Shown: piece after piece, positions 44,165-53,114 of the stretch | Layout: each line of letters begins with the position of its first letter | Position numbering within the stretch: the stretch's first letter is position 1 | Assembly (NCBI RefSeq): GCF_014205055.1 | Contig: NZ_JACHMS010000001.1 | Span: forward strand, 3,844,001 to 3,908,000 | Length of the DNA: 64,000 bases | Reading direction: 5' to 3' | DNA from: Streptomyces luteogriseus | GTDB taxonomy: Bacteria > Actinomycetota > Actinomycetes > Streptomycetales > Streptomycetaceae | Position numbers and translations under genes: made by a program | The notes under the pieces: generated by a model | The model's input: only the letters and a program-made list of their open reading frames with translations | Told to the model about the DNA's origin: nothing | Database searches by the model: none

Positions 44165-44833
44165 TCAGCCGTGCCCGCCGGCCCGCACCAGCCCCGTCTC
44201 GTAGGCGAGCACCACGACCTGCACCCGGTCCCTGAGCCCCAGCTTGGTCAGGATGCGGCCCACGTGGGTCTTCACGGTCGCCTCCGACAGCACCAGCCGC
44301 GCCGCGATCTCGCCGTTGGACAGGCCCTGCGCGACCAGCACCATGACCTCGCGCTCACGTTCGGTGAGCCGCTCCAGCTCCTTGTGCTGGGGCGGCTTGG
44401 CGCCCGGCAGCATCGGAGCGAAGCGGTCCAGGAGGCGCCGGGTGGTGGAGGGCGCCACGACCGCGTCACCGCTGTGCACGGCCCTGATGGCGGCCAGGAG
44501 ATCGGCGGGCGGCACGTCCTTGAGCATGAAGCCGGAGGCGCCCGCCTTCAGACCGGAGAAGGCGTACTCGTCGAGGTCGAAGGTGGTGAGGATGAGCACC
44601 TTCGGCGGGTCGGCGTCCTCACAGATCCGGCGGGTCGTCTCCACCCCGTCGAGCTTCGGCATGCGGACGTCCATCAGCACGACGTCGACCTCGGCCTTCC
44701 GCAGTTCCTGGAGGGCCTCGACACCGTCGCCCGCCTCCGCCACGACCTCCATGTCCGGCTGGGCGGCGAGCACCATCCGGAACCCGGTGCGCAGCAGAAC
44801 CTGGTCGTCGACGAGCATCACGCGGATCGTCAT
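44165..44833 (-). CDS. NarL/LuxR-type response regulator
   Basis: 222 residues. Receiver at about 4-118 with the acidic pair VDDQ, phospho-acceptor Asp55 (VVLMDVRMPKLDG) and Lys after ASGFMLKD. C-terminal HTH at about 155-215: LTEREREVMVLVAQGLSNGEI, then VKTHVGRILTKLGLRDR. ATG 44833. The partner kinase gene ends 55 bp upstream on the same strand, so they form one two-component pair. The regulated genes are not obvious. Confidence 0.92.
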   Translation of the reverse strand: MTIRVMLVDDQVLLRTGFRMVLAAQPDMEVVAEAGDGVEALQELRKAEVDVVLMDVRMPKLDGVETTRRICEDADPPKVLILTTFDLDEYAFSGLKAGASGFMLKDVPPADLLAAIRAVHSGDAVVAPSTTRRLLDRFAPMLPGAKPPQHKELERLTEREREVMVLVAQGLSNGEIAARLVLSEATVKTHVGRILTKLGLRDRVQVVVLAYETGLVRAGGHG

Positions 44834-44888
44834 CGGGCCTCTTCCATGGGGGGTCGTTACAGGTGTCAGCGGGGGGCGTGCGCCGGCG

Positions 44889-46082
44889 TCAGTGCGCGGG
44901 TTTGAGCGGCAGCAGGGCACTGATGCGGAATCCTCCGCCCGGGCGCGGGCCCGCGTCCAGGGTGCCGCCGACCATACCGACCCGCTCGCGCATGCCGATC
45001 AGACCGTGGCCCTGGCCGTCGAACCCGCCCTCCTCGTACAGCTCGTGCGGGGCGCCCTTGCCGTCGTCCTCGACGAGCAGGCCGAGGCCGTCGTCGAAGT
45101 ACACCAGGCGCACGCTCGCGCCCGCGTTCTCCCCGCCGTGTTTGCGGGTGTTGGTGAGCGCCTCCTGCACGATGCGGTAGGCGGTGAGCTCGACGCCGCT
45201 GGGCAGCGGTCGGGGCGTGCCCTCGACCTTGAAGTCGACGGGCAGTCCGGAACCGCGGCACTGTTCGACGAGGTCCTCGATCTGCCGCACATCGGGCTGC
45301 GGCACGTACTCCCCGGCCTCCTGGTGCTCGCCGGTGCGCAGCACGCCGAGCAGGCGGCGCATCTCGGCGAGGGCCTGGCGGCCGGTGGAGGAGATGGTCT
45401 CCAGGGCCTTCTTCGCCTGGTCGGGCGCGGCGTCGAGGACGTAGGCGGCGCCGTCGGCCTGAACTACCATCACCGACACGTTGTGCGCGACGACGTCGTG
45501 CAACTCGCGGGCGATCCGGGCGCGTTCGGCGGCGACGGCGACCTTGGACTGCGCCTCGCGCTCCCGCTCCAGACGGGCGGCGCGCTCCTCCAGCTGCGCG
45601 AAGTAGGCACGGCGGGTGCGGATGGAGTCGCCGAGCACCCAGGCGAGCGCGAACGGGACGGTCTGCAGGATCGCCAGAGCGATGTCGCCGGCCACCCCCG
45701 TCTGCTCGTTCGACCAGCGCAGCTGAGCCAGAGGGGCCGCGCACAGGCCGGCGACCAGCGCGAAGCGGGAGGCCCAGCGGGCGCCTTCCGCGGCGACCGT
45801 GTAGACGATCGCCAGCATGGCGAAGTCGGCGGGCAGGATCGCGACGTCGGTGACCAGCTGCGCCACGCCGACCGCCGCCGCGAGCAGCAGCATCTTCTCC
45901 GGCATGCGGCGGCGCAGCGCGACCACGAGGCTCAGCAGCAGCGTGAGCGGAACGACCACGGCCCAGGGGCCGACCTGCTCGCCCGCCGCCCCGCCCACGA
46001 CCGAAATCCCGAGGAGGACCACGGCCCAGAAGCCGTCGACCCACATCGGGTGCCTGCGGAGGAAGTCATAGAGGCGCTGCAC
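44889..46082 (-). CDS. NarL-type sensor histidine kinase
   Basis: 397 residues. An N-terminal membrane part has about five hydrophobic segments (about 15-150, e.g. AVVLLGISVVGGAAG). HisKA_3 follows with phospho-acceptor His195 in RIARELHDVVAHNVSV, and a HATPase near the end with GHGLIGMRERVGMVGG. It has no large extracellular loop, so it may sense membrane state. GTG start at 46082. Divergent from the methyltransferase gene, starts 119 bp apart, with a short inverted repeat between them. Confidence 0.92.
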   Translation of the reverse strand: MQRLYDFLRRHPMWVDGFWAVVLLGISVVGGAAGEQVGPWAVVVPLTLLLSLVVALRRRMPEKMLLLAAAVGVAQLVTDVAILPADFAMLAIVYTVAAEGARWASRFALVAGLCAAPLAQLRWSNEQTGVAGDIALAILQTVPFALAWVLGDSIRTRRAYFAQLEERAARLEREREAQSKVAVAAERARIARELHDVVAHNVSVMVVQADGAAYVLDAAPDQAKKALETISSTGRQALAEMRRLLGVLRTGEHQEAGEYVPQPDVRQIEDLVEQCRGSGLPVDFKVEGTPRPLPSGVELTAYRIVQEALTNTRKHGGENAGASVRLVYFDDGLGLLVEDDGKGAPHELYEEGGFDGQGHGLIGMRERVGMVGGTLDAGPRPGGGFRISALLPLKPAH

Positions 46083-46200
46083 GTAACCCAGCGTAGGGAA
46101 GCGGGATAGGTGCAGGGGTCAACCGGAGGACCGATCCCTGCCCGGCGCGCATACTCCGCAAGGTGGAGTTGCGTACGTTGCGTGCGCATAGCCTGGCCCG

Positions 46201-47196
46201 GTGACGGCAGGGACGAGGAACGAGTGGCAGGAGTGGCGCGGGTGGCGTGCGGCGGCGCAGGACGCCCTGTACGCGCCGGGGGGCTTCTACCGGCGCGCGG
46301 AGGGGCCGGCCGGACACTTCCGGACATCCGTGCACGCGACACCCCTGTTCGCCGGGGCCGTGGCGCGGCTGCTGTGCCGGGTGGACGAGGCGTTGGGGCG
46401 GCCTGCGGTGCTGGACTTCGTCGACATGGCGGCCGGGCGGGGCGAGCTGGCCGGCGGAGTGCTCGCCGCTCTGCCCGCCGGTGTGGCGGCCCGCACGCGC
46501 GTGTGCGCCGTCGAGATCGCCGAGCGGCCCGCGGGGCTCGATCACCGGATCGAGTGGCTGGCCGAGCCGCCGCGAGGGACGACGGGGCTGCTGTTCGCGA
46601 ACGAGTGGCTGGACAACGTGCCCCTGGAGGTCGCCGAGGTGGACGCCGCGGGTGTCACGCGGCTGGTGCTGGTCCGGGAGGACGGGACCGAGCGGCTCGG
46701 CGAGCCGGTGGACGGGGAGTCGGCGCGGTGGCTGGAGCGGTGGTGGCCGCTGCCGGGCGAGGAGGGGCTGCGGGCCGAGATCGGCCTGTCCCGGGACGAG
46801 GCCTGGGCCGCGGCGGTCGGGACGCTCCGGCGAGGGCTGGCCGTCGCGGTGGACTACGCGCACACGGCGGGTGCCCGGCCGCCGTTCGGGACGCTCACCG
46901 GGTTCCGGGAAGGCCGCGAGACCACACCCGTCCCGGACGGCTCCTGCGACCTCACGGCTCACGTCGCCCTGGACGCGTGCGCGCTGCCCGGCGGACGTGT
47001 GCTCTCCCAGCGCGAGGCGCTGCGCGCCCTGGGTGTGACCGGCGCGCGCCCCCCGCTCACGCTGGCCTCCACCGACCCGGCCGCGTACGTACGCGCCCTG
47101 GCGGGCGCCGGAGAGGCCGCCGAGCTCACCGCGACGGGCGGACTGGGCGACTTCGGCTGGCTGGTGCAGCCCATCGGCGTCGAGGACCCGTTCTAG
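46201..47196 (+). CDS. MidA/NDUFAF7-family SAM-dependent protein arginine methyltransferase-like
   Basis: 331 residues from GTG 46201. The family layout is clear: FRTSVHATPLFAGAVAR (about 40-57), matching the F-x-T-S-x4-P-L-F start of MidA proteins; SAM motif DMAAGRGELAGG (about 75-86, glycine-poor for motif I); and NEWLDNVPLEV (about 134-144), the NE-x-LD-x-x-P signature. Mitochondrial NDUFAF7 dimethylates an arginine of NDUFS2, the NuoD homologue. The convergent neighbour here, 3 bp away, is a NuoD homologue with that arginine. No substrate can be proved from sequence alone, but the pairing is striking. Confidence 0.88.
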   Translation: MTAGTRNEWQEWRGWRAAAQDALYAPGGFYRRAEGPAGHFRTSVHATPLFAGAVARLLCRVDEALGRPAVLDFVDMAAGRGELAGGVLAALPAGVAARTRVCAVEIAERPAGLDHRIEWLAEPPRGTTGLLFANEWLDNVPLEVAEVDAAGVTRLVLVREDGTERLGEPVDGESARWLERWWPLPGEEGLRAEIGLSRDEAWAAAVGTLRRGLAVAVDYAHTAGARPPFGTLTGFREGRETTPVPDGSCDLTAHVALDACALPGGRVLSQREALRALGVTGARPPLTLASTDPAAYVRALAGAGEAAELTATGGLGDFGWLVQPIGVEDPF

Positions 47197-47199
47197 GCG

Positions 47200-48351
47200 C
47201 TACTTGTCGATGTCCCCGACCACGAAGAACATCGACCCCAGGATCGCCACCATGTCCGCGACCAGCGTCCCCGGCAGCAGCTCCGTCAGCACCTGGATGT
47301 TGTTGTAAGACGCCGAGCGCAGCTTGAGCCGGTACGGGGTCTTCTCGCCCTTGCTGACGAGGTAGTAGCCGTTGATGCCGAGGGGGTTCTCGGTCCACGC
47401 GTACGTGTGGCCCTCCGGCGCCTTGAGGACCTTCGGGAGCCGCTGGTTGACCGGCCCGGGCGGCAGCTCGGCGAGCCGGTCCAGGCAGGCGTCGGCCAGG
47501 TCCAGCGCGTTGTGCGTCTGCTCCAGGAGGCACTCGAAGCGGGCGAGGCAGTCGCCCTCCTGCCGGGTGACCACCTTCAGGGTGTCCTGGAGGTCGCCGT
47601 AGGCGAGGTAGGGCTCGTCCCGGCGCAGGTCGAAGTCGACGCCCGAGGCGCGCCCGATCGGCCCGCTCACCCCGTAGGCGTGCACGGCCTCGGCGGTGAG
47701 GGCGCCGACGCCCCGGGTGCGGCCCCGGAAGATCTCGTTGCCGAGCACCAGGTCGTCGAAGCGGTCCATCCGGGAGCGCACGTCGGCGACGGAGGCACGC
47801 GCGCGCGTGGTCCACCCGGCCGGCAGGTCCTCCTTGAGGCCGCCCACCCGGTTGAACATGTAGTGCATCCGCCCGCCGGAGATCTCCTCCATGACGTGCT
47901 GGAGTTCCTCGCGCTCCCGGAAGGCGTAGAAGATCGGCGTGATCCCGCCGAGCTCCAGCGGGTACGAGCCGAGGAACATCAGGTGGTTGAGCACCCGGTT
48001 CAGCTCGGCGAGCAGCGTACGCAGCCACACCGCGCGCTCGGGGACCTCCATGCCGAGCATCCGCTCCACGGCGAGGACCACGCCCAGCTCGTTGGAGAAC
48101 GCCGACAGCCAGTCGTGGCGGTTGGCGAGCATGATGATCTGGCGGTAGTCGCGCGCCTCGAACAGCTTCTCCGCACCGCGGTGCATATAGCCGATCACCG
48201 GCTCCGCGTGCCTGATGCGCTCGCCGTCCAGAACGAGCTTCAGCCGCAGCACGCCATGGGTGGACGGGTGCTGCGGCCCGATGTTGAGCACCATGTCGGT
48301 GCTCTCCGCGGCGCCGCCGATTCCGACCATGGTCTCCGTCGTAGGAGTCAT
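47200..48351 (-). CDS. nuoD2: NADH-quinone oxidoreductase subunit D paralogue (stand-alone)
   Basis: 383 residues, shorter than the D subunit of a full complex by its N-terminus. It has GPQHPSTHGVLRL (24-36), then GYMHRGAEKL with Arg58 aligned to mammalian NDUFS2 Arg85 (the HRG arginine), LNRVLNHLMFLGSYPLELGG and the final ADMVAILGSMFFVVGDIDK. It is related to the 49-kDa quinone-site subunit, which is also the [NiFe]-hydrogenase large-subunit fold. No other nuo genes are beside it. Start ATG 48351, with ATG 48330 as alternative. It is convergent with the MidA-like gene. Confidence 0.92.
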   Translation of the reverse strand: MTPTTETMVGIGGAAESTDMVLNIGPQHPSTHGVLRLKLVLDGERIRHAEPVIGYMHRGAEKLFEARDYRQIIMLANRHDWLSAFSNELGVVLAVERMLGMEVPERAVWLRTLLAELNRVLNHLMFLGSYPLELGGITPIFYAFREREELQHVMEEISGGRMHYMFNRVGGLKEDLPAGWTTRARASVADVRSRMDRFDDLVLGNEIFRGRTRGVGALTAEAVHAYGVSGPIGRASGVDFDLRRDEPYLAYGDLQDTLKVVTRQEGDCLARFECLLEQTHNALDLADACLDRLAELPPGPVNQRLPKVLKAPEGHTYAWTENPLGINGYYLVSKGEKTPYRLKLRSASYNNIQVLTELLPGTLVADMVAILGSMFFVVGDIDK

Positions 48352-48382
48352 GGACACAGTCTCCCCTACGTACGCTGGCCCC

Positions 48383-48964
48383 ATGGAGACGGGGAGTCCG
48401 CAGAACACGGGGCCGGTGGGTCCGCAGAGCACGGAGAGCGCCGGTCCGCAGGGCAGCACCGAGCCGGTGGGTCCGCGGGGCACGATCGAGGCCGTGGGGA
48501 ACGAGCCGGTGTGGATCGCGCTGCCGCCCGGCCTGCTGAAGATGCGCCGGCTGCTGCTGGTCGTGTGGCTCGGGCTGATCGCCCTGGCCGCCGGGCTGCT
48601 GCCGGGGCTGCTGGCCGGTCCCGCCTGGGCCGCCTTCGCGCTGCCGCCGCTGGCGCTGATGGCCTGGGGCTGGGTGATGACCGAGCGCAACTGGCGTTCC
48701 TGGCGGTACGCCGAGCGGGCCGACGACCTGCTGATCAGCCGCGGCGTGCTGTGGCGCGAGGAGACGGTCGTGCCGTACGGGCGGATGCAGCTGGTCGAGG
48801 TCACCTCCGGGCCCGTGGAACGGCACTTCGGGCTGGCCAGCGTGCAGTTGCACACGGCCGCCGCCGCGACCGACGCGACCATCCCCGGCCTGGACCCGGC
48901 CGAGGCGGAGCGGTTGCGCGACCGGCTCACCGAGCTGGGCGAAGCCCGGTCGGCGGGGCTGTGA
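48383..48964 (+). CDS. YdbS-like bacterial PH-domain membrane protein
   Basis: 193 residues. The N-terminal 45 residues are Gly/Pro/Ser/Gln-rich repeats (GPVGPQST, AGPQGSTEPVGPRG). Two transmembrane helices follow at about 60-105 (LLLVVWLGLIALAAGLLPGLL and AFALPPLALMAWGWVM), then a bPH2 domain with LLISRGVLWREETVVPYGRMQLVEV. The ATG at 48383 is divergent from nuoD2 (31 bp between starts). It overlaps the following YdbT-like gene by 4 bp. The YdbS/YdbT pairs of firmicutes are membrane proteins that confer resistance to some peptides. Function here is not known. Confidence 0.85.
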   Translation: METGSPQNTGPVGPQSTESAGPQGSTEPVGPRGTIEAVGNEPVWIALPPGLLKMRRLLLVVWLGLIALAAGLLPGLLAGPAWAAFALPPLALMAWGWVMTERNWRSWRYAERADDLLISRGVLWREETVVPYGRMQLVEVTSGPVERHFGLASVQLHTAAAATDATIPGLDPAEAERLRDRLTELGEARSAGL

Positions 48965-50295
48965 CGGCGCCCGAGGCCGCCGAGGCCTCCGAGGCCGTTC
49001 CCGAGGTCACCGAGCGGCGGCTGCACCCCGTCACACCGCTGCGCCGCGCCTGGGCACCGGTGGCCGTGCTCATCGGCTGGGCCGTGCACGACCCCGACGG
49101 GGCGCAGCGCCACCTGACCCGGCTGACGACGACCACGCTGCTGATCGGCCTGGCCGTGCTCGTCCCGGCCGCCGCCCTCTACGGCTTCTGCTCCTGGTGG
49201 TTCACGCACTTCGCGGTGACCGAGAGCGAACTGCGCATCCGTACCGGGCTCGTCTTCCGGCGCACCGCGCACATCCGGCTGGAGCGGATCCAGGCCATCG
49301 ACGTCACCCAGCCGCTGCTGGCCCGGGTCGCGGGCGTCTCCAAACTCAAACTCGACGTCATAGGCACCGACAAGAAGGACGAGCTGGCCTTCCTCGGCGC
49401 GGACGAGGCACGGACGCTGCGTGCCGAACTGCTCGCCCGGGCGGCCGGTTTCGCACCCGAGACCGCGCACGAGGTCGGCGAGGCCCCGTCCCGGCAGCTG
49501 CTGCGGGTGCCGCCCCGGGTGCTCGCCCTGTCGCTGGTGCTGACGGGCGCGACCTGGATGTCGCTGGCCGCGGCGCTCGTCGTCCCGCCGGTGCTGTGGC
49601 TGCTCACCCACAGCCTGTGGACGGTCCTCGCGGTCGCCCTGCCGCTGCTGGGCGCGGCGGGCGCGAGCAGCGTCGGGCGGTTCGTCGCCGAGTACGACTG
49701 GACGGTGGGCGAGTCGCCCGACGGGCTGCGCATCGACCACGGCCTGCTGGACCGGGCGCACGAGACGGTCCCGCCGGGGCGCGTCCAGACCGTGCGGCTC
49801 GTGGAACCGCTGCTGTGGCGGCGGCGCGGGTGGGTGCGCGTCGAGCTGGACGTGGCCGGCTCGTCCAACTCCGTGCTGGTGCCGGTCGCTCCGCGCGAGA
49901 TCGCCGAGGACGTCGTCGCGCGCGTGCTGCCCGGGGTGAGCGTGCCGGAGCCCGCGGCCCTGTCGCCGGCGCCGCGCGCCGCCCGCTGGTGCGTGCCGCT
50001 GTGGTGGCGCGGGTACGGACTCGCCGTCACGGACACGGTGTTCGCGGCCCGGTCCGGGCTGCTGCGGCGGAGCCTGGCGCTGGTGCCGCACGCCAAGGTG
50101 CAGAGCGTACGGATGACGCAGGGGCCGTGGGAGCGGGCCCGGGGTGTCGCCGACGTGTGTGTGGACACGGGCGCGAACAAGACGGTGCGGGCCCGGCTGC
50201 GGGACGCGGCCGAGGCGCGCGAGCTGCTGGCGGCGCAGGCGGAGCGGTCCCGGACGGGGCGCAGGGACGCACGGCCGGACCGCTGGATGGCGTGA
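48961..50295 (+). CDS. YdbT-like bacterial PH-domain membrane protein
   Basis: 444 residues from GTG 48961, overlapping the previous stop by 4 bp. Three bPH2-like modules separated by helices: SELRIRTGLVFRRTAHIRLERIQAIDV near 85-110, DGLRIDHGLLDRAHETVPPGRVQTVRL near 255-280, and RSGLLRRSLALVPHAKVQSVRM near 365-385. About three or four transmembrane segments lie near 35-75 and 185-225. The upstream long frame of the same phase runs antisense through nuoD2 and is not coding. A terminator follows at 50307-50340. Confidence 0.85.
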   Translation: MTAPEAAEASEAVPEVTERRLHPVTPLRRAWAPVAVLIGWAVHDPDGAQRHLTRLTTTTLLIGLAVLVPAAALYGFCSWWFTHFAVTESELRIRTGLVFRRTAHIRLERIQAIDVTQPLLARVAGVSKLKLDVIGTDKKDELAFLGADEARTLRAELLARAAGFAPETAHEVGEAPSRQLLRVPPRVLALSLVLTGATWMSLAAALVVPPVLWLLTHSLWTVLAVALPLLGAAGASSVGRFVAEYDWTVGESPDGLRIDHGLLDRAHETVPPGRVQTVRLVEPLLWRRRGWVRVELDVAGSSNSVLVPVAPREIAEDVVARVLPGVSVPEPAALSPAPRAARWCVPLWWRGYGLAVTDTVFAARSGLLRRSLALVPHAKVQSVRMTQGPWERARGVADVCVDTGANKTVRARLRDAAEARELLAAQAERSRTGRRDARPDRWMA

Positions 50296-50306
50296 CCGCC
50301 GACACG

Positions 50307-50340
50307 CGGAGGGCCCCCGGCCGTAGCCGGGGGCCCTCCG
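50307..50340. terminator. Strong hairpin after the YdbT-like gene
   Basis: Perfect 15-bp arms CGGAGGGCCCCCGGC (50307-50321) and complement (50326-50340) with a CGTA loop, between convergent genes. Confidence 0.92.
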
Positions 50341-50364
50341 TCGGAACACGCTGCCGAACGCGCC

Positions 50365-51753
50365 TCAGGACACCGCGCTGCGCAGTCCCTGTACGTCGAT
50401 CTGCTCCGTCTCGTCGTGCGCCGTCAGGTCGATGACCTGGCCGATCCCGCGCGACTCCTCGTCGGCCGGCTTGTAGCGGGCCTCGGTCTCGGCCTTGTGC
50501 AGGGCGAGCGCCTCCTGGCCGACGACATCGGCGAGGTCCTCGTTCTGCACGGCCTCCAGGGCCGCCCGCGACGTGCCGGCCTTCGTGCCGAAGAAGTCGA
50601 ACCCGCCCCCGGCCGACGGACGCCGCACCGGCGACTGAGGCGGGACGGCCACGGCGGTGGGCACGGTGTAGTGCCCGGACAGCCGGCCTCCGGACTGCTC
50701 GGGCCGGGCCGTCTCCTCGGCCCGCGCGGCCTCCGGGAGTCGCCCGGTACCGCCGGGCTGCACGGAAGCCTCAGCGGCCGACTCGGGGGCCCCAGCAGCC
50801 GACTCTGCGGTCTCAACGCCCGACTCGACGGTCCCAACGCCCGACTCGACGGTCCCAACGCCCGACTCGACGGTCCCAACGCCCGACTCGACGGTCCCAG
50901 CGGCCGGCGCGGAACGCCCGCCGCCCGTCTCGGCCGTCGCCCGCTCGTGCCCGTCGGCCGCCTCGGACTGCTCCTGCGCCTCGGCCTCGTCCTCCCGTGC
51001 CTGCTCCCGCGGCTCCGCCCGGTCCTGCTTCGGCTCCCGCGCGGGCTCCGTGTCCTCGCCCTTCGGGCCGCCGTCGCCGTCGCCGCCACCGTCCGGGTCC
51101 GGCACCGGGACCGTCCCGCCGTCGAACCGGGCGAGCGCGGCGGCGGCCCGCAGGAACAGCCGGGACCCCTCGGGCGAGAACACGGCGGGAACCTCGGGCC
51201 CCTCCTCCACGCCGAGGGCGGCAGCCGCCTCGTCCGGCTCCGGCGCAGCGTCCGCCGGGGCCGGCGTACCCGCCGGAAGTGCGGCCCGCACCGGAGCCGT
51301 CGCCTCTATCTCGAGCACCCGGCGTTCCTCCAGGACGCTCGCGCGTTCGGTCTCCGACGTGGCGTACCGGCGCAGCAGCGCGGCGTGCTCGTTGCGCAGC
51401 CCGGCCAGTTCCGTGCGCTTGGCGCGCAGCCGCTGCTCCAGCTTCCCGCGCAGCTCGCGCGACTCCTCGAGATCGGCCTCCAGTTCGGCGACCCGTTCCT
51501 CGAAGCGCCACTCGTCGCTCGCACGCGCGCGCGTGAGGTCGGCGACGCGCTTGCCCGCCTGCGTGTCCCAACGGCGCAGCACGACCGCGCCGATGATCGC
51601 CGTGGCCGCGGCCGCCGCGGCCAGGCCGCGGAGCACCATCGGCTCCGTGAACACCCAGGGCCCCAGGGCGCAGACGAGGGAGACGCCTGCGATCGCCGAC
51701 GGGGGGAGCATCCTGTGCAGGGGCGGGGAATGGCGGTGACGTCCACGTGGCAT
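50365..51753 (-). CDS. Membrane protein with coiled coil and disordered repeat region
   Basis: 462 residues from ATG 51753. Two transmembrane segments near the start (about 16-35 and 40-60) are followed by a coiled coil at about 75-150 (RFEERVAELEADLEESRELRGKLEQ). A long acidic Glu/Ala-rich low-complexity region has four exact copies of a 7-residue unit (TVESGVG). The C-terminal 80 residues are conserved-looking (FFGTKAGTSRAALEAVQNEDLADVVGQEAL). I do not recognise it. It resembles cell-architecture or division-linked coiled-coil proteins of actinomycetes. Confidence 0.72.
   Translation of the reverse strand: MPRGRHRHSPPLHRMLPPSAIAGVSLVCALGPWVFTEPMVLRGLAAAAAATAIIGAVVLRRWDTQAGKRVADLTRARASDEWRFEERVAELEADLEESRELRGKLEQRLRAKRTELAGLRNEHAALLRRYATSETERASVLEERRVLEIEATAPVRAALPAGTPAPADAAPEPDEAAAALGVEEGPEVPAVFSPEGSRLFLRAAAALARFDGGTVPVPDPDGGGDGDGGPKGEDTEPAREPKQDRAEPREQAREDEAEAQEQSEAADGHERATAETGGGRSAPAAGTVESGVGTVESGVGTVESGVGTVESGVETAESAAGAPESAAEASVQPGGTGRLPEAARAEETARPEQSGGRLSGHYTVPTAVAVPPQSPVRRPSAGGGFDFFGTKAGTSRAALEAVQNEDLADVVGQEALALHKAETEARYKPADEESRGIGQVIDLTAHDETEQIDVQGLRSAVS
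50815..50898. repeat. Four perfect 21-bp tandem repeats within a coding region
   Basis: Units start at 50815, 50836, 50857 and 50878, each 21 bp (AACGCCCGACTCGACGGTCC plus C), encoding TVESGVG on the minus strand in frame. The copies are identical at every base, so they expanded recently. Confidence 0.92.
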
Positions 51754-51887
51754 GGCCAGAAACTTACCGCGCGTAGGCGAATCATGGTGACCCACCCCGC
51801 AAAAACAAAGCCACACCGAAACGTTCACACGGCATCAGAACTCGGGAAGAACCGGAATCGACCGCTCATCCAATTCCCAAGATCATT

Positions 51888-53006
51888 TCAACGCCCGCTC
51901 AGCCGCCCGCTCATCCACTCCAGCGCCGCCGGAATCTCACGCCGCCAGGTGTTGAAGTTGTGGCCGCCGCTTTCGAGGATGATCGACGAGATCCGCGTCC
52001 CCCCGTTGCCCTCCACCCGCTCGATGAACCTCAGCGTGTCCTTGTAGTTGCCCTCTCCCTGCTTGCTGCTGCTGACCAGCAGGGAGGTATCGGGAGCGGG
52101 CATGTGCGCGACGTACCACCCCAGATCGGCGCGATTGCGCAGCGCCTTGTCGCCCTGGAAGAGATCACCCGTCGTCGCGTCGATCGGCGCCTTGTAGTAC
52201 GCGGACAAGCCCGCCCCCGCGGCGTACACATCCGGATGGTGCAGCGCGATCTTCAACGCGCAGTAGCCACCCGTGGAGTTGCCGATGATGCCCAGACCGC
52301 CCGGCTTTTCCGCCACCCTGTAGTGCGTGCGCAACGCGTCGGGGAGATCCCTCGCGAAGAACGACTCGGTCTGCGGCCCGCCCGGGATGTCGACGCACTC
52401 CGTGTCCCGGGGCGGCGCCACCGTGGGACGCAGCATCACCAGGATCATCGGCTCCGCCCGGCCCGCCCGCGCCAGCTCCAGTGCCGTACGCGGATAACGC
52501 AGCTTCTCCACCAGCGCCGACGCCGTACCCGGGTACCCGGTCAGCACGACGGCCGTGGGAAACCGGTGGGTGCGGTACCGCGGCTGGAAGTACTCCGGCG
52601 GCAGATAGACGTACGCGGGCGTGGCGATACGGGTCGTACGGCCCACGATCCCGACCTGCTGGACCCGGCCACCGGCCTGGGGCAGCGCACCGCCCGCCCC
52701 CGGCACCCGGCGCGAGCCGACCACCTCCAGCGGGCCGCCGCCCGGCGTGTGATCGACGACCACACCCTGGTCCTTCTCCTGCCCGAACAGGTCGGCCCAG
52801 CTCGCGTAGAACCCGAAGGCCTGGTTGGCGGCGAGACCCACCGCGGCGAACAGCGCCAGCTGAGTGCCCAGCAGCAGACCGACCCGCCCGCCCACGGCAC
52901 GCCAACTGCGCCGGGCCAGCCGTGGCCAGACCCAGACGGTGCCGGCGAACAGCAGCACAGCGGACAGCACCGCCAGCACCAGCGTCGTGTTGCTCGTCAG
53001 ACCCAT
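51888..53006 (-). CDS. Membrane-anchored esterase (S-formylglutathione hydrolase/esterase D-like)
   Basis: 372 residues from ATG 53006. Three N-terminal hydrophobic segments (about 8-70) anchor the protein. An alpha/beta-hydrolase domain follows with the oxyanion-side VLTGYPGTA, the nucleophile elbow GNSTGG at about 240-245 (Ser at its middle) and the catalytic His in SGGHNFNTW near 350. The Asp is probably in MPAPDTSLLV. Family Esterase D/antigen-85-like: corynebacteria use it for mycolate transfer, but Streptomyces has none. Divergent from the MprF-like gene. Confidence 0.86.
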   Translation of the reverse strand: MGLTSNTTLVLAVLSAVLLFAGTVWVWPRLARRSWRAVGGRVGLLLGTQLALFAAVGLAANQAFGFYASWADLFGQEKDQGVVVDHTPGGGPLEVVGSRRVPGAGGALPQAGGRVQQVGIVGRTTRIATPAYVYLPPEYFQPRYRTHRFPTAVVLTGYPGTASALVEKLRYPRTALELARAGRAEPMILVMLRPTVAPPRDTECVDIPGGPQTESFFARDLPDALRTHYRVAEKPGGLGIIGNSTGGYCALKIALHHPDVYAAGAGLSAYYKAPIDATTGDLFQGDKALRNRADLGWYVAHMPAPDTSLLVSSSKQGEGNYKDTLRFIERVEGNGGTRISSIILESGGHNFNTWRREIPAALEWMSGRLSGR

Positions 53007-53114
53007 ACGTCGGTTACCTGCTCGCGCTCTCCGTCCGGACCCTCGCGAGCACACCTTCGCAAGAGCTTGCCCCGGACTTTCCTCGGCCTTTGAAACGGCT
53101 TTGACATGGGGAGT

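Noticed and set aside
47407..50295. 962-codon open frame on the + strand
   Set aside because: Its first ~518 codons run antisense through nuoD2. Real coding (the YdbT-like protein) begins at GTG 48961, where the domain pattern starts.
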